Under the pieces are notes generated by a model that was not told where the DNA came from, searched no databases, and saw only the letters and a list, made by a program, of their open reading frames with translations. Below are positions 6,374-13,716 of a stretch of 13,747 nt of DNA, in pieces. The number at the start of each line of letters is the position of its first letter. Position 1 is the stretch's first letter. The position numbers were made by a program, and so were the translations under genes. The stretch lies in the NCBI GenBank assembly GCA_964513465.1, contig CAZEMR010000077.1, positions 1-13,747 on the forward strand, in the 5' to 3' direction. The DNA is from CAZEMR01 sp964513465. GTDB taxonomy: Bacteria > Bacteroidota > Ignavibacteria > Kapaibacteriales > UBA2268.

Positions 6374-7495
6374 ATGGCAAAAAAACCGAACAAAAACAAG
6401 GCGGATCTGCCCGGACTAAGCAAAGGCAAATCTTTCGACGCAGTCGGCAAAGATGCGCCCGAGATAAGAGAAAAGCGCAAATACAAAGCCGGCAAGCATC
6501 TGGTGGATAATATACTTAAAAGCAACGAACCCGTTCCGTCGCAGCCATCGCTTTTCGATACTCTGATGGAAACCACACGCGAGAAAGTCTCGCAATCCGG
6601 CGCCGAGATCAAAATACTTAACCGCAAGGGCGAAGGCATTAAGCTGACCAAAGGCGAATATAAACTGCTGCTGTGTATGGCAAAATTGCTCGCAGACAAA
6701 AGCCAGACAACCAACAAAGAGGCCCCCGATTATTTCATGGGGAATGTTGCAGCCATCCAGCCAAACACATATAAAATGGTGCACCGCGGCGGTGGCACCA
6801 TCGAACGCAAATATCCGATACTGGCCTTCACTGTTTACGAACTGACCCGCGAATACGTCGGCGGCGGATCCGTATCCGGGAAAAACATGGAAGACGTCAG
6901 GAATATTCTCATCGGACTGGCCGACGATGTTGACAAAAAAGCTTTGCTGCGATACAACATACACGTCGAGCATGGCAATGGCAAAGAAGACCATTACGAA
7001 ATCGAAACTTTCGACAGCCTCATCCGCTTATATGACGTTAAAAAAACACGCACCGAAAACGGCGAGGTCACCGAAATCAAAAAAGAGCAGACAGTCCAGC
7101 TCCACCCGGTATTCGCCGACCAGATAGACAAAATGTATATCCAGCTGCCGTTGCCGCAATACGTTATCGAAGCCTACGGATCGACCAGCGTATCGGCGGT
7201 AACCCAAAAATTCATACTCGAATTAAGCCGGGCATATTCAAACCGTCTGCGGCTGGACAAAGACGAAGAAGGCAATCTCATATATATAATCGGCGCAAAC
7301 AAGCTATTCTGGAAAATCGCAGATAATTATATGAACCCCCAGAGCGGCAAGCCCGAACGCCCGCAGACTCTGGAAAAATACTTCCTTAAATCAGTCGAAA
7401 CCGCCCAAAAATTAGGACTGCTCCTTGCTTTCGAAGAAAGCGAGAAAAAATCCGGCGAAAGAATGTTCAAATTCCTTATTTCCAAAGACTGGTAA
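6374..7495 (+). CDS. rep: Plasmid replication initiator protein (Rep, iteron-type)
   Basis: A 373-residue protein judged to be the initiator that binds the iterons directly downstream and opens the origin. A basic N-terminal tail (1-50) precedes two probable winged-helix regions: about 85-225 (LTKGEYKLLLCMAKLLADK ... YPILAFTVYELTREYVGG ... FDSLIRLYDV) and about 240-372 (VQLHPVFADQIDKMYIQLPLPQYVIEAYGSTSVSAVTQKFILELSRAYSN ... KYFLKSVETAQKLGLL). The strand-turn-helix order and the phrase around a Rep-like second domain recall Rep_3/RepA proteins of Bacteroides plasmids, but I assign it mainly from length, domain style and the iterons starting six bases after the stop. The start is preceded by a very AT-rich stretch without a Shine-Dalgarno motif, which is common in Bacteroidota. 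The first iteron next to the stop codon may also influence the 3' end of the transcript. Confidence 0.8.
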   Translation: MAKKPNKNKADLPGLSKGKSFDAVGKDAPEIREKRKYKAGKHLVDNILKSNEPVPSQPSLFDTLMETTREKVSQSGAEIKILNRKGEGIKLTKGEYKLLLCMAKLLADKSQTTNKEAPDYFMGNVAAIQPNTYKMVHRGGGTIERKYPILAFTVYELTREYVGGGSVSGKNMEDVRNILIGLADDVDKKALLRYNIHVEHGNGKEDHYEIETFDSLIRLYDVKKTRTENGEVTEIKKEQTVQLHPVFADQIDKMYIQLPLPQYVIEAYGSTSVSAVTQKFILELSRAYSNRLRLDKDEEGNLIYIIGANKLFWKIADNYMNPQSGKPERPQTLEKYFLKSVETAQKLGLLLAFEESEKKSGERMFKFLISKDW

Positions 7496-7498
7496 AAA

Positions 7499-7830
7499 AC
7501 TACGTACCTAATTGTTGAAATCCGTAGTTTCGAAAAAAGTGAATTACGTACCTAATTGTTGAACAGCAATTCAGCAGATTGAGCGCAAGTTATTTATTTT
7601 TTAATTATTTATTTGATTTCATGCTGATTTTTATCTATCAGTCAAATAAATCTGCGCTTTCGGCAAATATCCCCACACGCCGCATAAATACAAGGCTGCC
7701 GGGGAATTCGGAAGCGATTTTTTGAAAGCCGCTCAAAACTACGTACCTAATTGTTGGGATTACGTACCTAATTGTTGAAAAAAGGGGCCATTTACGTACC
7801 TAATTGTTGAGATTACGTACCTAATTGTTG
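7499..7830. other. Iteron-type origin of replication (oriV)
   Basis: Six identical copies of TACGTACCTAATTGTTG lie in the same orientation, at 7501-7517, 7545-7561, 7740-7756, 7761-7777, 7793-7809 and 7814-7830. The four right-hand copies have start-to-start steps of 21, 32 and 21 bases, close to whole helical turns, so bound initiators would lie on one face of the DNA. The left pair is 44 apart. The 178 bases between the clusters include a very AT-rich stretch (7591-7615) suited to melting. Placement directly after the initiator gene is the classic iteron plasmid layout. No convincing DnaA box is seen. Confidence 0.92.
7607..7651. repeat. AT-rich inverted repeat between the two iteron clusters
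   Basis: Perfect 10-bp outer arms, ATTTATTTGA (7607-7616) and TCAAATAAAT (7642-7651), enclose a second pair, CTGAT (7624-7628) and ATCAG (7637-7641). It sits within the probable DNA-unwinding region of the origin, so it may extrude during initiation or bind a host factor. Confidence 0.6.
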
Positions 7831-7890
7831 AACCCGAATTTACTACCCTAATAATATCATGCACTTAGCAAGATGAAATTTTGTGTAAGA

Positions 7891-7925
7891 ATTCTTAAGA
7901 ATATCTATAAGATATTATTAAGAAT
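7891..7925. repeat. Hairpin 1 downstream of the iterons
   Basis: Sixteen-base arms, ATTCTTAAGAATATCT and AGATATTATTAAGAAT, pair with a single mismatch around a 3-base loop. It starts 60 bases after the last iteron. It has no following T tract, so it is not a standard terminator on either strand. It could be a structural element of replication. Confidence 0.65.
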
Positions 7926-7927
7926 AA

Positions 7928-7971
7928 GAGGATGGAAAAACTTCATTTCAAATTCCGTTTTTCCATTCCTC
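7928..7971. repeat. Hairpin 2 downstream of the iterons
   Basis: The arms GAGGATGGAAAAAC (7928-7941) and GTTTTTCCATTCCTC (7957-7971) pair over 14 bases with a one-base bulge and a 15-base loop. It follows hairpin 1 after two bases. The T run lies within the right arm rather than after the stem, so simple termination is doubtful. The pair of hairpins next to an origin could form a single-strand initiation or primosome site, or a small-RNA structure; nothing here decides. Confidence 0.6.
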
Positions 7972-8493
7972 AAAGAAAATAGCTGGATTTTATTATATCT
8001 TTTTGGGGCGGGGAATCGACGGCAAACCGGCGGCGGATTACGAGGGGTATCATTATGTATCGATTGCCCGTTAAGTCGCCTCAGGCGCGGTTTATGAGGC
8101 TCGTTTTTCCCGGGGATTGATAAATTGCACTGCCGTAGTTTAAGTGGATTGATATTTATCATATTTTAAGGCCTTTGTCATTTTATGCCGTACATTTCCA
8201 TTAATTCAATTTTGCGTTTTATAATGTGATTGCCCCGCAATGAATCTTCGTGAAATCAACCGAAATAAAATGCAATCATATGCCAATCCATGAAAGAAAT
8301 CCTTCATTATGCTGCATTAATTTGCTCATAGATTCATTTTGCATTATCTCGGAATAAAAATTCAATAAAAGATCATAATGACGCAATTTTTATAATTCTG
8401 TCAGCTGGAATTCTCAATATATTTTCCGAAATAAAATCATAAATGTTTATATTGCCGCAATGAATTCAGAAAATCGTAGAGAATAAAATAATC

Positions 8494-9522
8494 ATGTCGG
8501 AAAAAGGCGAAATATTGGTTTACCGCGCCGAGGGCGGCGATGTAAAAGTCGATGTCCGGCTTCGGGACGAAACCTTGTGGCTGACGATTAATCAGATGTC
8601 CGCGCTGTTCGGAGTCGATAAGTCCGGCATCAGCAGGCATTTAAAGAATATATACGAAAGCGGCGAATTAGAAAAATCCTCAACCGTTGCAAAATATGCA
8701 ACAGTTCAAACCGAAGGCGACCGCGAGGTTAGCCGCGAGTTGGAGTATTACAACCTCGACGCGATTATTTCCGTTGGATACCGCGTGAACAGCATCCGCG
8801 GTACGCAATTCCGAATATGGGCCACCGAACGGCTGAAAGAATATATAATCAAAGGATTTACACTCAACGACCAGCGCCTCAAAGAACCCGAGGGAGGCCG
8901 CTATTTCGAAGAATTATTAGCCCGCATTCGCGATATTCGCTCGTCCGAAAAAGTATTCTGGCGCAAAATTCTCGATATATACGCCACCAGCGTCGATTAC
9001 GACCCACAGGCTGAGACATCGAAGAAATTCTTTCGCCAGGTACAAAACAAAATGCACTGGGCGGCCCACGGCCACACCGCAGCAGAGCTGATCTATCGCC
9101 GCGCCGACTCGGACAAACCAAACATGGGAATCACCAACTATCCCGGAAATAAGCTACTTAAGCGCGATACCGAAATAGCCAAGAACTACCTGAGCGAAGA
9201 CGAACTCGACATATTAAACCGCATCGTAACCGCATACCTCGAAGTAGCCGAGCTGCAGGCCCGCAACCGTCAGCCAATGACCATGCGCGATTGGAGCGAG
9301 CGGCTGGATCAGTTCCTTTCGATGACCGGCCAGGAGCTGCTCGACCACGCCGGCCGGATCAGTCACAGCGCCGCAATGACAAAAGCCCACGAGGAATACG
9401 AAAAATACCGCGCCAAACAGCTCGAAAAGCCCACCGAAGCCGAAAAACACTTCATCGAAGCCGAAAAAGAAATCAAAAGAATAGAAAAATCGAAACCGAA
9501 AAAAGGCAAAAAAACGCAATGA
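8494..9522 (+). CDS. rhuM: RhuM-family protein
   Basis: A 342-residue member of the virulence RhuM family, found widely on plasmids, genomic islands and near phage and defence loci; its biochemical role is not established. Matching segments are the N-terminal ILVYRAEGGDVKVDVRLRDETLWL (8-30), a helix-turn-helix-like stretch (31-60, TINQMSALFGVDKSGISRHL), the strongly conserved block at 73-121 (including SRELEYYNLDAIISVGYRV and GTQFRIWATERLKEYI), and a C-terminal helical region with AAHGHTAAELIY (190-201), DTEIAKNYLSEDELDILNRI and the MRDW/LDQFL segment (264-275). The last 25 residues are Lys/Glu-rich and likely disordered. It is full length and intact. Codon use matches the backbone. The HTH-like domain suggests DNA binding. 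It stands alone, with long gaps on both sides, so it is probably transcribed by its own promoter. Confidence 0.93.
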   Translation: MSEKGEILVYRAEGGDVKVDVRLRDETLWLTINQMSALFGVDKSGISRHLKNIYESGELEKSSTVAKYATVQTEGDREVSRELEYYNLDAIISVGYRVNSIRGTQFRIWATERLKEYIIKGFTLNDQRLKEPEGGRYFEELLARIRDIRSSEKVFWRKILDIYATSVDYDPQAETSKKFFRQVQNKMHWAAHGHTAAELIYRRADSDKPNMGITNYPGNKLLKRDTEIAKNYLSEDELDILNRIVTAYLEVAELQARNRQPMTMRDWSERLDQFLSMTGQELLDHAGRISHSAAMTKAHEEYEKYRAKQLEKPTEAEKHFIEAEKEIKRIEKSKPKKGKKTQ

Positions 9523-9600
9523 CCAGGCCCAGAAGCTACGCATAAGCCCGCTAAATCAATCTTTTCAGCGCAATACAGCCCTCATAGCTCGTACAATGGT

Positions 9601-9690
9601 TGAAAATCACCGAAAAAAAGTGAAAATCAGTGAAAATAGTTGAAAAAGCGAGAATATCACCGAAAAAGAGCGAACCGAGGGAACCCAGGG
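9601..9690. repeat. 10-bp phased A-tract / GAAAA decamer array
   Basis: Successive 10-base blocks begin (T/C)GAAAA in exact phase: tgaaaatcac, cgaaaaaaag, tgaaaatcag, tgaaaatagt, tgaaaaagcg, agaatatcac and cgaaaaaga(g), then three weaker blocks. A-tracts of four or more spaced by about one helical turn are the classic signature of intrinsically curved DNA. It begins 78 bases after the rhuM stop. Confidence 0.65.
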
Positions 9691-10006
9691 GAATCAAAAC
9701 CACTCTTACCGTAAGAAAAAACGCACAAAAAGCAGCATCAATACCCGCAAGAAGGATTATTCCGGGGAAAAATTCAGCGAAATATATAAAAATTCAAAAA
9801 ACTAAAGAATATTGATTAAATTAAGTATTGCTCAAGCAGAAAAATCCCTCAAGAACCCGGCGAATACGCCGTTCTAAAATCCAAAAAATCTCAAAATCAA
9901 GTTCCACACAACATTTCGACGTGATTATTCATCGTTTCCGCGTCAAACCGGAACGAATTACACACGCCTTAATAAAATACATATCAAAATGCATTCATTA
10001 TTAAAA

Positions 10007-10050
10007 CTGTATTCATCCATGTTGTATAGGTGAAAGTATGATGAATACAG
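10007..10050. repeat. 11-bp inverted repeat with a 22-base spacer
   Basis: CTGTATTCATC (10007-10017) and GATGAATACAG (10040-10050) are perfect complements. No T run follows, and the wide spacer fits a dimeric regulator's operator or a recombination site better than a terminator. A further TATGAATA lies just downstream at about 10063-10070. It stands 270 bases before the cargo operon, so it might belong to that operon's control region. Confidence 0.5.
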
Positions 10051-10238
10051 GTTAATACCAATTATGAATAAAATACAAGCAAACATTTACCCATACTGCA
10101 AGAAAATGTGTAAAATTATATCTTGTTTGTAAAATAAACAAAACGTATCTTCCCTCATTGATGAAAAGGGGGTAATCGTGCTGGTTTTGCATTGATGGTT
10201 GAAAGCGATTAGATAGGGTTAAACGGGCCCCTTTTGCT

Positions 10239-10259
10239 AAGGCATCGAAATAATGCCTT
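10239..10259 (+). terminator. Weak terminator-like hairpin before the cargo operon
   Basis: AAGGCAT (10239-10245) pairs with ATGCCTT (10253-10259) around CGAAATA, followed by TTTAT. The stem is short and the T tract is poor, so it may only be a leader structure of the operon that begins 60 bases later. Confidence 0.3.
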
Positions 10260-10318
10260 TTATCTGAATCCTATATGATAAAGCTAAATTATAAATGTAT
10301 AATATATAAGAGAATGGC

Positions 10319-11140
10319 ATGAAATATTTACTGATTTCACTGGTTGTATTTTGGATTAATTGTTCTTTCTCAAAAGCGGATGGAATATATTTCGAAACAT
10401 TAGATTTCGATAATACTCAGGATGTTATAATAACAGAACATTCGTCGAGCATCTCAAATTTGCCTGTCCAGATATTTTGGGGACAAAGCCAGACAAACCA
10501 TTCCGGTACTATTTCCATTAATACATCAAACGAGTGGCTAACCAACATCCGATACCCGCAAGGGGATTTGGTAGCAGGCAGTTTTTCAATGTTACACTAC
10601 AATCTTGATTCCGCAAAAGATATTTTTATACATTATGAGGTGTATAACGATTCGCTTATAGATGAAAAAAGGGTTGTTATATTTGGCCATAACAATTTGA
10701 AAAACATTAGCACGATATATCTTGACTCTATCACATCAAACCAAACGAGTCCGTTTTATGCGACTATTATATCGCCGCCTGATCCAACTGACTCGGTGGG
10801 GTACGATATATTCGGAAGGAAATTCTTCCCATTGGAAAAATTTCAAACGGACTATACACCTACTCCCACCATAATTTCCAGTTTAAAAAAAGATACACCC
10901 ATTGACGATCCGATTATTTATCCTACGCCGGCAAAAGATATGCTCAATATCAAGAATAGCAAATACGACGAAATTATCATATATACTACCAAGGGAATAG
11001 AGATTTTACGTCAAAGCATTGTTCCGGATTCGGACAATTCAATCGACATTATGAAATTAACCTCCGCGGCATATTACTTAGTTCTCCATGACAGAAATTC
11101 AGATAAATACTGTATTAAAAAATTTATCAAAATAAAGTAA
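10319..11140 (+). CDS. Exported protein with type IX secretion C-terminal sorting domain
   Basis: A 273-residue exported protein. Residues 1-20 form a signal peptide (MKYLLISLVVFWINCSFSKA). The middle (21-190) looks beta-rich and I do not recognise it. Residues 198-273 look like a T9SS type A sorting domain: PIIYPTPAKDMLNIKN at its start, then IIIYTTKGIEIL, and near the end a region resembling the family's G.Y.L.. strand (SAAYYLVLHD) and the final KKFIKIK. T9SS cargo with this tail is exported across the outer membrane and either released or anchored to the cell surface; this domain is confined mostly to the Bacteroidota and relatives, which is the main taxonomic clue here. It is the first of three closely spaced genes. 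Base composition is clearly more AT-rich than the plasmid backbone. The only cysteines are Cys15 (in the signal) and Cys265. Confidence 0.8.
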   Translation: MKYLLISLVVFWINCSFSKADGIYFETLDFDNTQDVIITEHSSSISNLPVQIFWGQSQTNHSGTISINTSNEWLTNIRYPQGDLVAGSFSMLHYNLDSAKDIFIHYEVYNDSLIDEKRVVIFGHNNLKNISTIYLDSITSNQTSPFYATIISPPDPTDSVGYDIFGRKFFPLEKFQTDYTPTPTIISSLKKDTPIDDPIIYPTPAKDMLNIKNSKYDEIIIYTTKGIEILRQSIVPDSDNSIDIMKLTSAAYYLVLHDRNSDKYCIKKFIKIK

Positions 11141-11150
11141 GGAAATCATA

Positions 11151-11687
11151 ATGAAAATATTGATAATGATGATATTTATAATATCAACAATCCAAATCAA
11201 CGCACAGAACACTACTTATTGCGACGAATGTCCGGAAATTCTTTGGCAGGAAGCAGCAGATTCGGAAGTAAATTCATATTTCAATTTCCCGATGCAGTTT
11301 GAGTATAGCACGAGAGACTGTGGGGGATACAAAGAATTTAGGATAGCAAAAATATATTGGGATGATCAGTATAGTTATAATGAATCCATATGTAACATAG
11401 TGAGCATATTTATAAGATCGTTTCTTTTGGACCAGAATGGTGCATTATTCAATGGTGGGGAAAGGGTTCGGTTTATTATGCCAAGCTGTTGGGAAAAGCT
11501 TGAAAATACGGGGAGTAATCAAGTTGAACTTCAGGAATGCGGTGATTATTGCTGCGTACACGAATATCTTATTGCGGTGGAAGGGGATTGCGATGCGTCC
11601 GCACAGTTTATTAATGAAAAAGGTATTGAATACTGCCCAAAAGAGAAACCAGAATGCGTTAACTGTTGTGATCCCATAATCAAATAA
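11151..11687 (+). CDS. Small secreted cysteine-rich protein, unrecognised
   Basis: A 178-residue protein with a signal peptide (about 1-19, MKILIMMIFIISTIQINAQ, cleavage after NAQ). The mature part has 13 cysteines (24, 27, 57, 81, 113, 130, 134, 135, 147, 162, 169, 172, 173), clustered toward both ends as CDEC and CVNCC, which suggests a disulfide-stabilised exported protein; the odd number implies one free or intermolecular cysteine. Its C-terminus lacks a sorting domain like that of the upstream gene. It starts ten bases after the previous stop, behind AAGGAA, and the next gene starts ten bases after its own stop, so the three form a likely operon. I recognise no family. Partner or surface factor to the large downstream protein is a guess from context. 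Confidence 0.8.
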   Translation: MKILIMMIFIISTIQINAQNTTYCDECPEILWQEAADSEVNSYFNFPMQFEYSTRDCGGYKEFRIAKIYWDDQYSYNESICNIVSIFIRSFLLDQNGALFNGGERVRFIMPSCWEKLENTGSNQVELQECGDYCCVHEYLIAVEGDCDASAQFINEKGIEYCPKEKPECVNCCDPIIK

Positions 11688-11697
11688 AGGTGAAAAC

Positions 11698-13716
11698 ATG
11701 AAAAAGATGATAATATATTTAGTGATTTTTATCTGTGCGACTAATGCCGGATTCGGACAATTAGAAGATTATTTGGATATATTGTTTGATATAAATGAAA
11801 GCACTAAAAACCTTGGTGAAGGGCTAAAGACGGAAGCGGAAAGCATATCAGTTAGCCCAAGGACAGGAAGTATTTCTTATTCAAAAAATGTATATAACGG
11901 GACAATAAATACTGTCCCAATTGACATTAATATTAATTATGCGGATAAGGTGAAATTTACTTCGTTTTCATATTTTAATGTTGTTAGCGGTAATTGGAAA
12001 CAATTTTCAGCAAATAAGCCCGCATGGATTATAGGCGTTAATGGTTTCGCCGTACAAGTGCTTGCGGGGGCCAATATGTTTATCTGTGATCCATATTATT
12101 TAAGGAGCGATAATATTGAGACCGAGGGCTTATATGACGGAAGCAGCAAAGTTGAATTCGAAGAAGAACATCTTGTTTGGGTTATTGATGGCTATCATTT
12201 TTGTAATACAATGCATGGGACACACAGAGTGGATAATCGTCCTAAGGATGGGTATCAAGATATAATAAGATTATTGAAATCGGATGGCTCTGTATTGGAA
12301 CTGCGGAATGCTATTGCCGCTACTGGGGATCACCTTAGTATCAAGCGATCTAAGTATCGTACAGGGAAATATTATGAAGAAGGCATAAATGCCAAAGGAT
12401 ATGCAATAGTTGAGTATATCGATAATTTATATTTGCCTAGTTTCCCTGGAAATGATGAGTCTGATTTAGATTTGACAGGTGAATTTAATTATCTGTATGA
12501 TACTACTAATCCCGGTTTCTCGGGCATGTATTTTCGGCCTCGAAGAATGCATTATTTCCCCGGTGACGGAATGGAATATGTATTCGTAGAACATGTTATG
12601 CCTTTTGGCGCAGTCCCTGTTGCAGGAAATAATCCTTATCTTAATGATTTAATAGATTTTTATATGGGCGGGAACGGAGAATATTCTGTTGGGCGTGGTA
12701 AGAATTATGCACACTTTGGTTCTCCGTCGATATTTTATTTGGAAAAGATAAAAGCCAATATGAACGAAGCAGTAGATGTTTCTTACTATTGTAAATCGCT
12801 GTATGGTGGAAGAATTATTTTAGGTGATAGCGAACCATCCCTAAATTTTGTTTACGATAAGAATTATGGAAGTTCGGTTGGGCGAGTAGCTTTAAAGTCT
12901 ATAGGAGATATTTCAGTAGGATATCCAAAATTGGCAGAAATTGCTCCTAATTTATATCCTAAAGACCGTAATCAAGTTGTGATAGGCTCATATGAAGATA
13001 GATTTTTTGTTATCAATCTAAATGATAAGTATCGTATAAAATCCGGATATCCAGGAGATAACTGGGATTATTTGCTTGGGAATTATGCATTTTCATCTGG
13101 GCATGCAAACCAGTATGGCTATGACCCATCAAAATACTATAATAATAGCTTTGCAACCGGACAAAAATTTAAAACATATATGTCTTGGATTGATTATGTG
13201 GAGTCTATCCAGGAGTTATATCTTGTAAAAAATTTAGATGCCTATGTTGTATTAAATGGATTGTTGTCATTGCGTAAAAGCACAACGTATTTCAATTATG
13301 AAAAAGTTAATAGAGAGGTTGAATTAAAGTCCGGTAATACTACAGCAGAATATCCGAATGATTCATATTACTTAAGCAGTGGGGTTTATTCGTCTTTAAT
13401 ATTGAATTATAATTTTGCGCGTGTTACAGAAATATTTGAGAACAATGCTAAATATACAATAAGCTATGCAAACGACCCTGAGCCTTTACAGCCAATATAT
13501 TTTGGATCAGGAACAGCCAATAGTTTTTACAAATTGAATAATGCGGTTCATTCCCTTGCCAAAAACAGGTGGGATGGAAAGCCAGTATATAATAAAACTT
13601 TTACATATTCCCCTCTACCTAACACTCTAAAAAATCCTACCTGCTCTGTAGTGGAAAACATCAACAGAAACACGTCAGGTTCTCAACCGGATTGGTATTA
13701 TCTTAAAGTTAGTTGA
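11698..13716 (+). CDS. Large exported protein resembling the N-terminal part of YD/RHS-type proteins
   Basis: A 672-residue protein with a signal peptide at 1-21 (ending AGFGQ) and a ribosome site (AAAGG) before the start. The mature part begins with an acidic stretch, then SVSPRTGSISYSK ... DININYAD, and later segments such as PAWIIGVNGFAVQVL and HYFPGDGMEYVF. These recall the strand-rich N-terminal regions of long exported YD/RHS-repeat proteins of Bacteroidota, in which a polymer-like beta cage leads to a C-terminal toxin or effector. No RHS core motif or toxin domain is seen here. The frame stops (TGA) 31 bases before the window end, so the protein may be complete at 672, or truncated if the family is longer. 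Codon use is AT-rich like its two operon partners. The family assignment is uncertain; an exported hypothetical protein is the safe reading. Confidence 0.7.
   Translation: MKKMIIYLVIFICATNAGFGQLEDYLDILFDINESTKNLGEGLKTEAESISVSPRTGSISYSKNVYNGTINTVPIDININYADKVKFTSFSYFNVVSGNWKQFSANKPAWIIGVNGFAVQVLAGANMFICDPYYLRSDNIETEGLYDGSSKVEFEEEHLVWVIDGYHFCNTMHGTHRVDNRPKDGYQDIIRLLKSDGSVLELRNAIAATGDHLSIKRSKYRTGKYYEEGINAKGYAIVEYIDNLYLPSFPGNDESDLDLTGEFNYLYDTTNPGFSGMYFRPRRMHYFPGDGMEYVFVEHVMPFGAVPVAGNNPYLNDLIDFYMGGNGEYSVGRGKNYAHFGSPSIFYLEKIKANMNEAVDVSYYCKSLYGGRIILGDSEPSLNFVYDKNYGSSVGRVALKSIGDISVGYPKLAEIAPNLYPKDRNQVVIGSYEDRFFVINLNDKYRIKSGYPGDNWDYLLGNYAFSSGHANQYGYDPSKYYNNSFATGQKFKTYMSWIDYVESIQELYLVKNLDAYVVLNGLLSLRKSTTYFNYEKVNREVELKSGNTTAEYPNDSYYLSSGVYSSLILNYNFARVTEIFENNAKYTISYANDPEPLQPIYFGSGTANSFYKLNNAVHSLAKNRWDGKPVYNKTFTYSPLPNTLKNPTCSVVENINRNTSGSQPDWYYLKVS

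Larger units (their letters stand above)
7831..8493. other. Intergenic region downstream of the origin, structure-rich, no convincing gene
   Basis: This 660-base stretch separates the origin from rhuM. It contains two strong hairpins at 7891-7971, listed separately, and a 6-bp GCCTCA/TGAGGC hairpin at 8078-8100. A short near-repeat, attgccccgcaatgaat (8229-8245) and attgccgcaatgaat (8451-8465), flanks the final AT-rich 200 bases. A 74-codon frame from 7873 runs through the hairpins and has no protein-like features. The last part presumably holds the rhuM promoter, which I cannot pin down. Confidence 0.5.
9523..10318. other. Long intergenic region between rhuM and the cargo operon, no convincing gene
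   Basis: About 800 bases. It holds the 10-bp phased A-tract array (9601-9690), an 11-bp inverted repeat (10007-10050) and a weak hairpin (10239-10259), each listed separately. TTGTTT and AAACAA (10123-10141) form another short inverted repeat. A 61-codon frame at 9630-9815 is Lys/Arg-rich because of the A-rich repeat and is probably not a gene. Composition changes here from the GC-richer backbone to the AT-rich cargo, so a junction of acquired DNA probably lies in this stretch. Confidence 0.5.

Noticed and set aside
7668..7677. tatccccaca as a DnaA box in the origin
   Set aside because: It needs an inserted base to match TTATCCACA, and no second copy supports it.
7499..7830. CRISPR-like array
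   Set aside because: The 17-bp repeats have irregular, often very short gaps (4-5 bases), no spacer-like units and no cas genes; iterons explain them.
7891..7971. attC sites of an integron
   Set aside because: The stems lack the paired core-site layout of attC, the recombinase lacks any visible integron-integrase insertion, and no cassette array is present.
7873..8097. 74-codon frame downstream of the origin
   Set aside because: It runs across both hairpins, has no ribosome site of note and no recognisable sequence.
9630..9815. 61-codon Lys/Arg-rich frame after rhuM
   Set aside because: Its composition comes from the 10-bp A-tract array, and there is no ribosome site or family resemblance.
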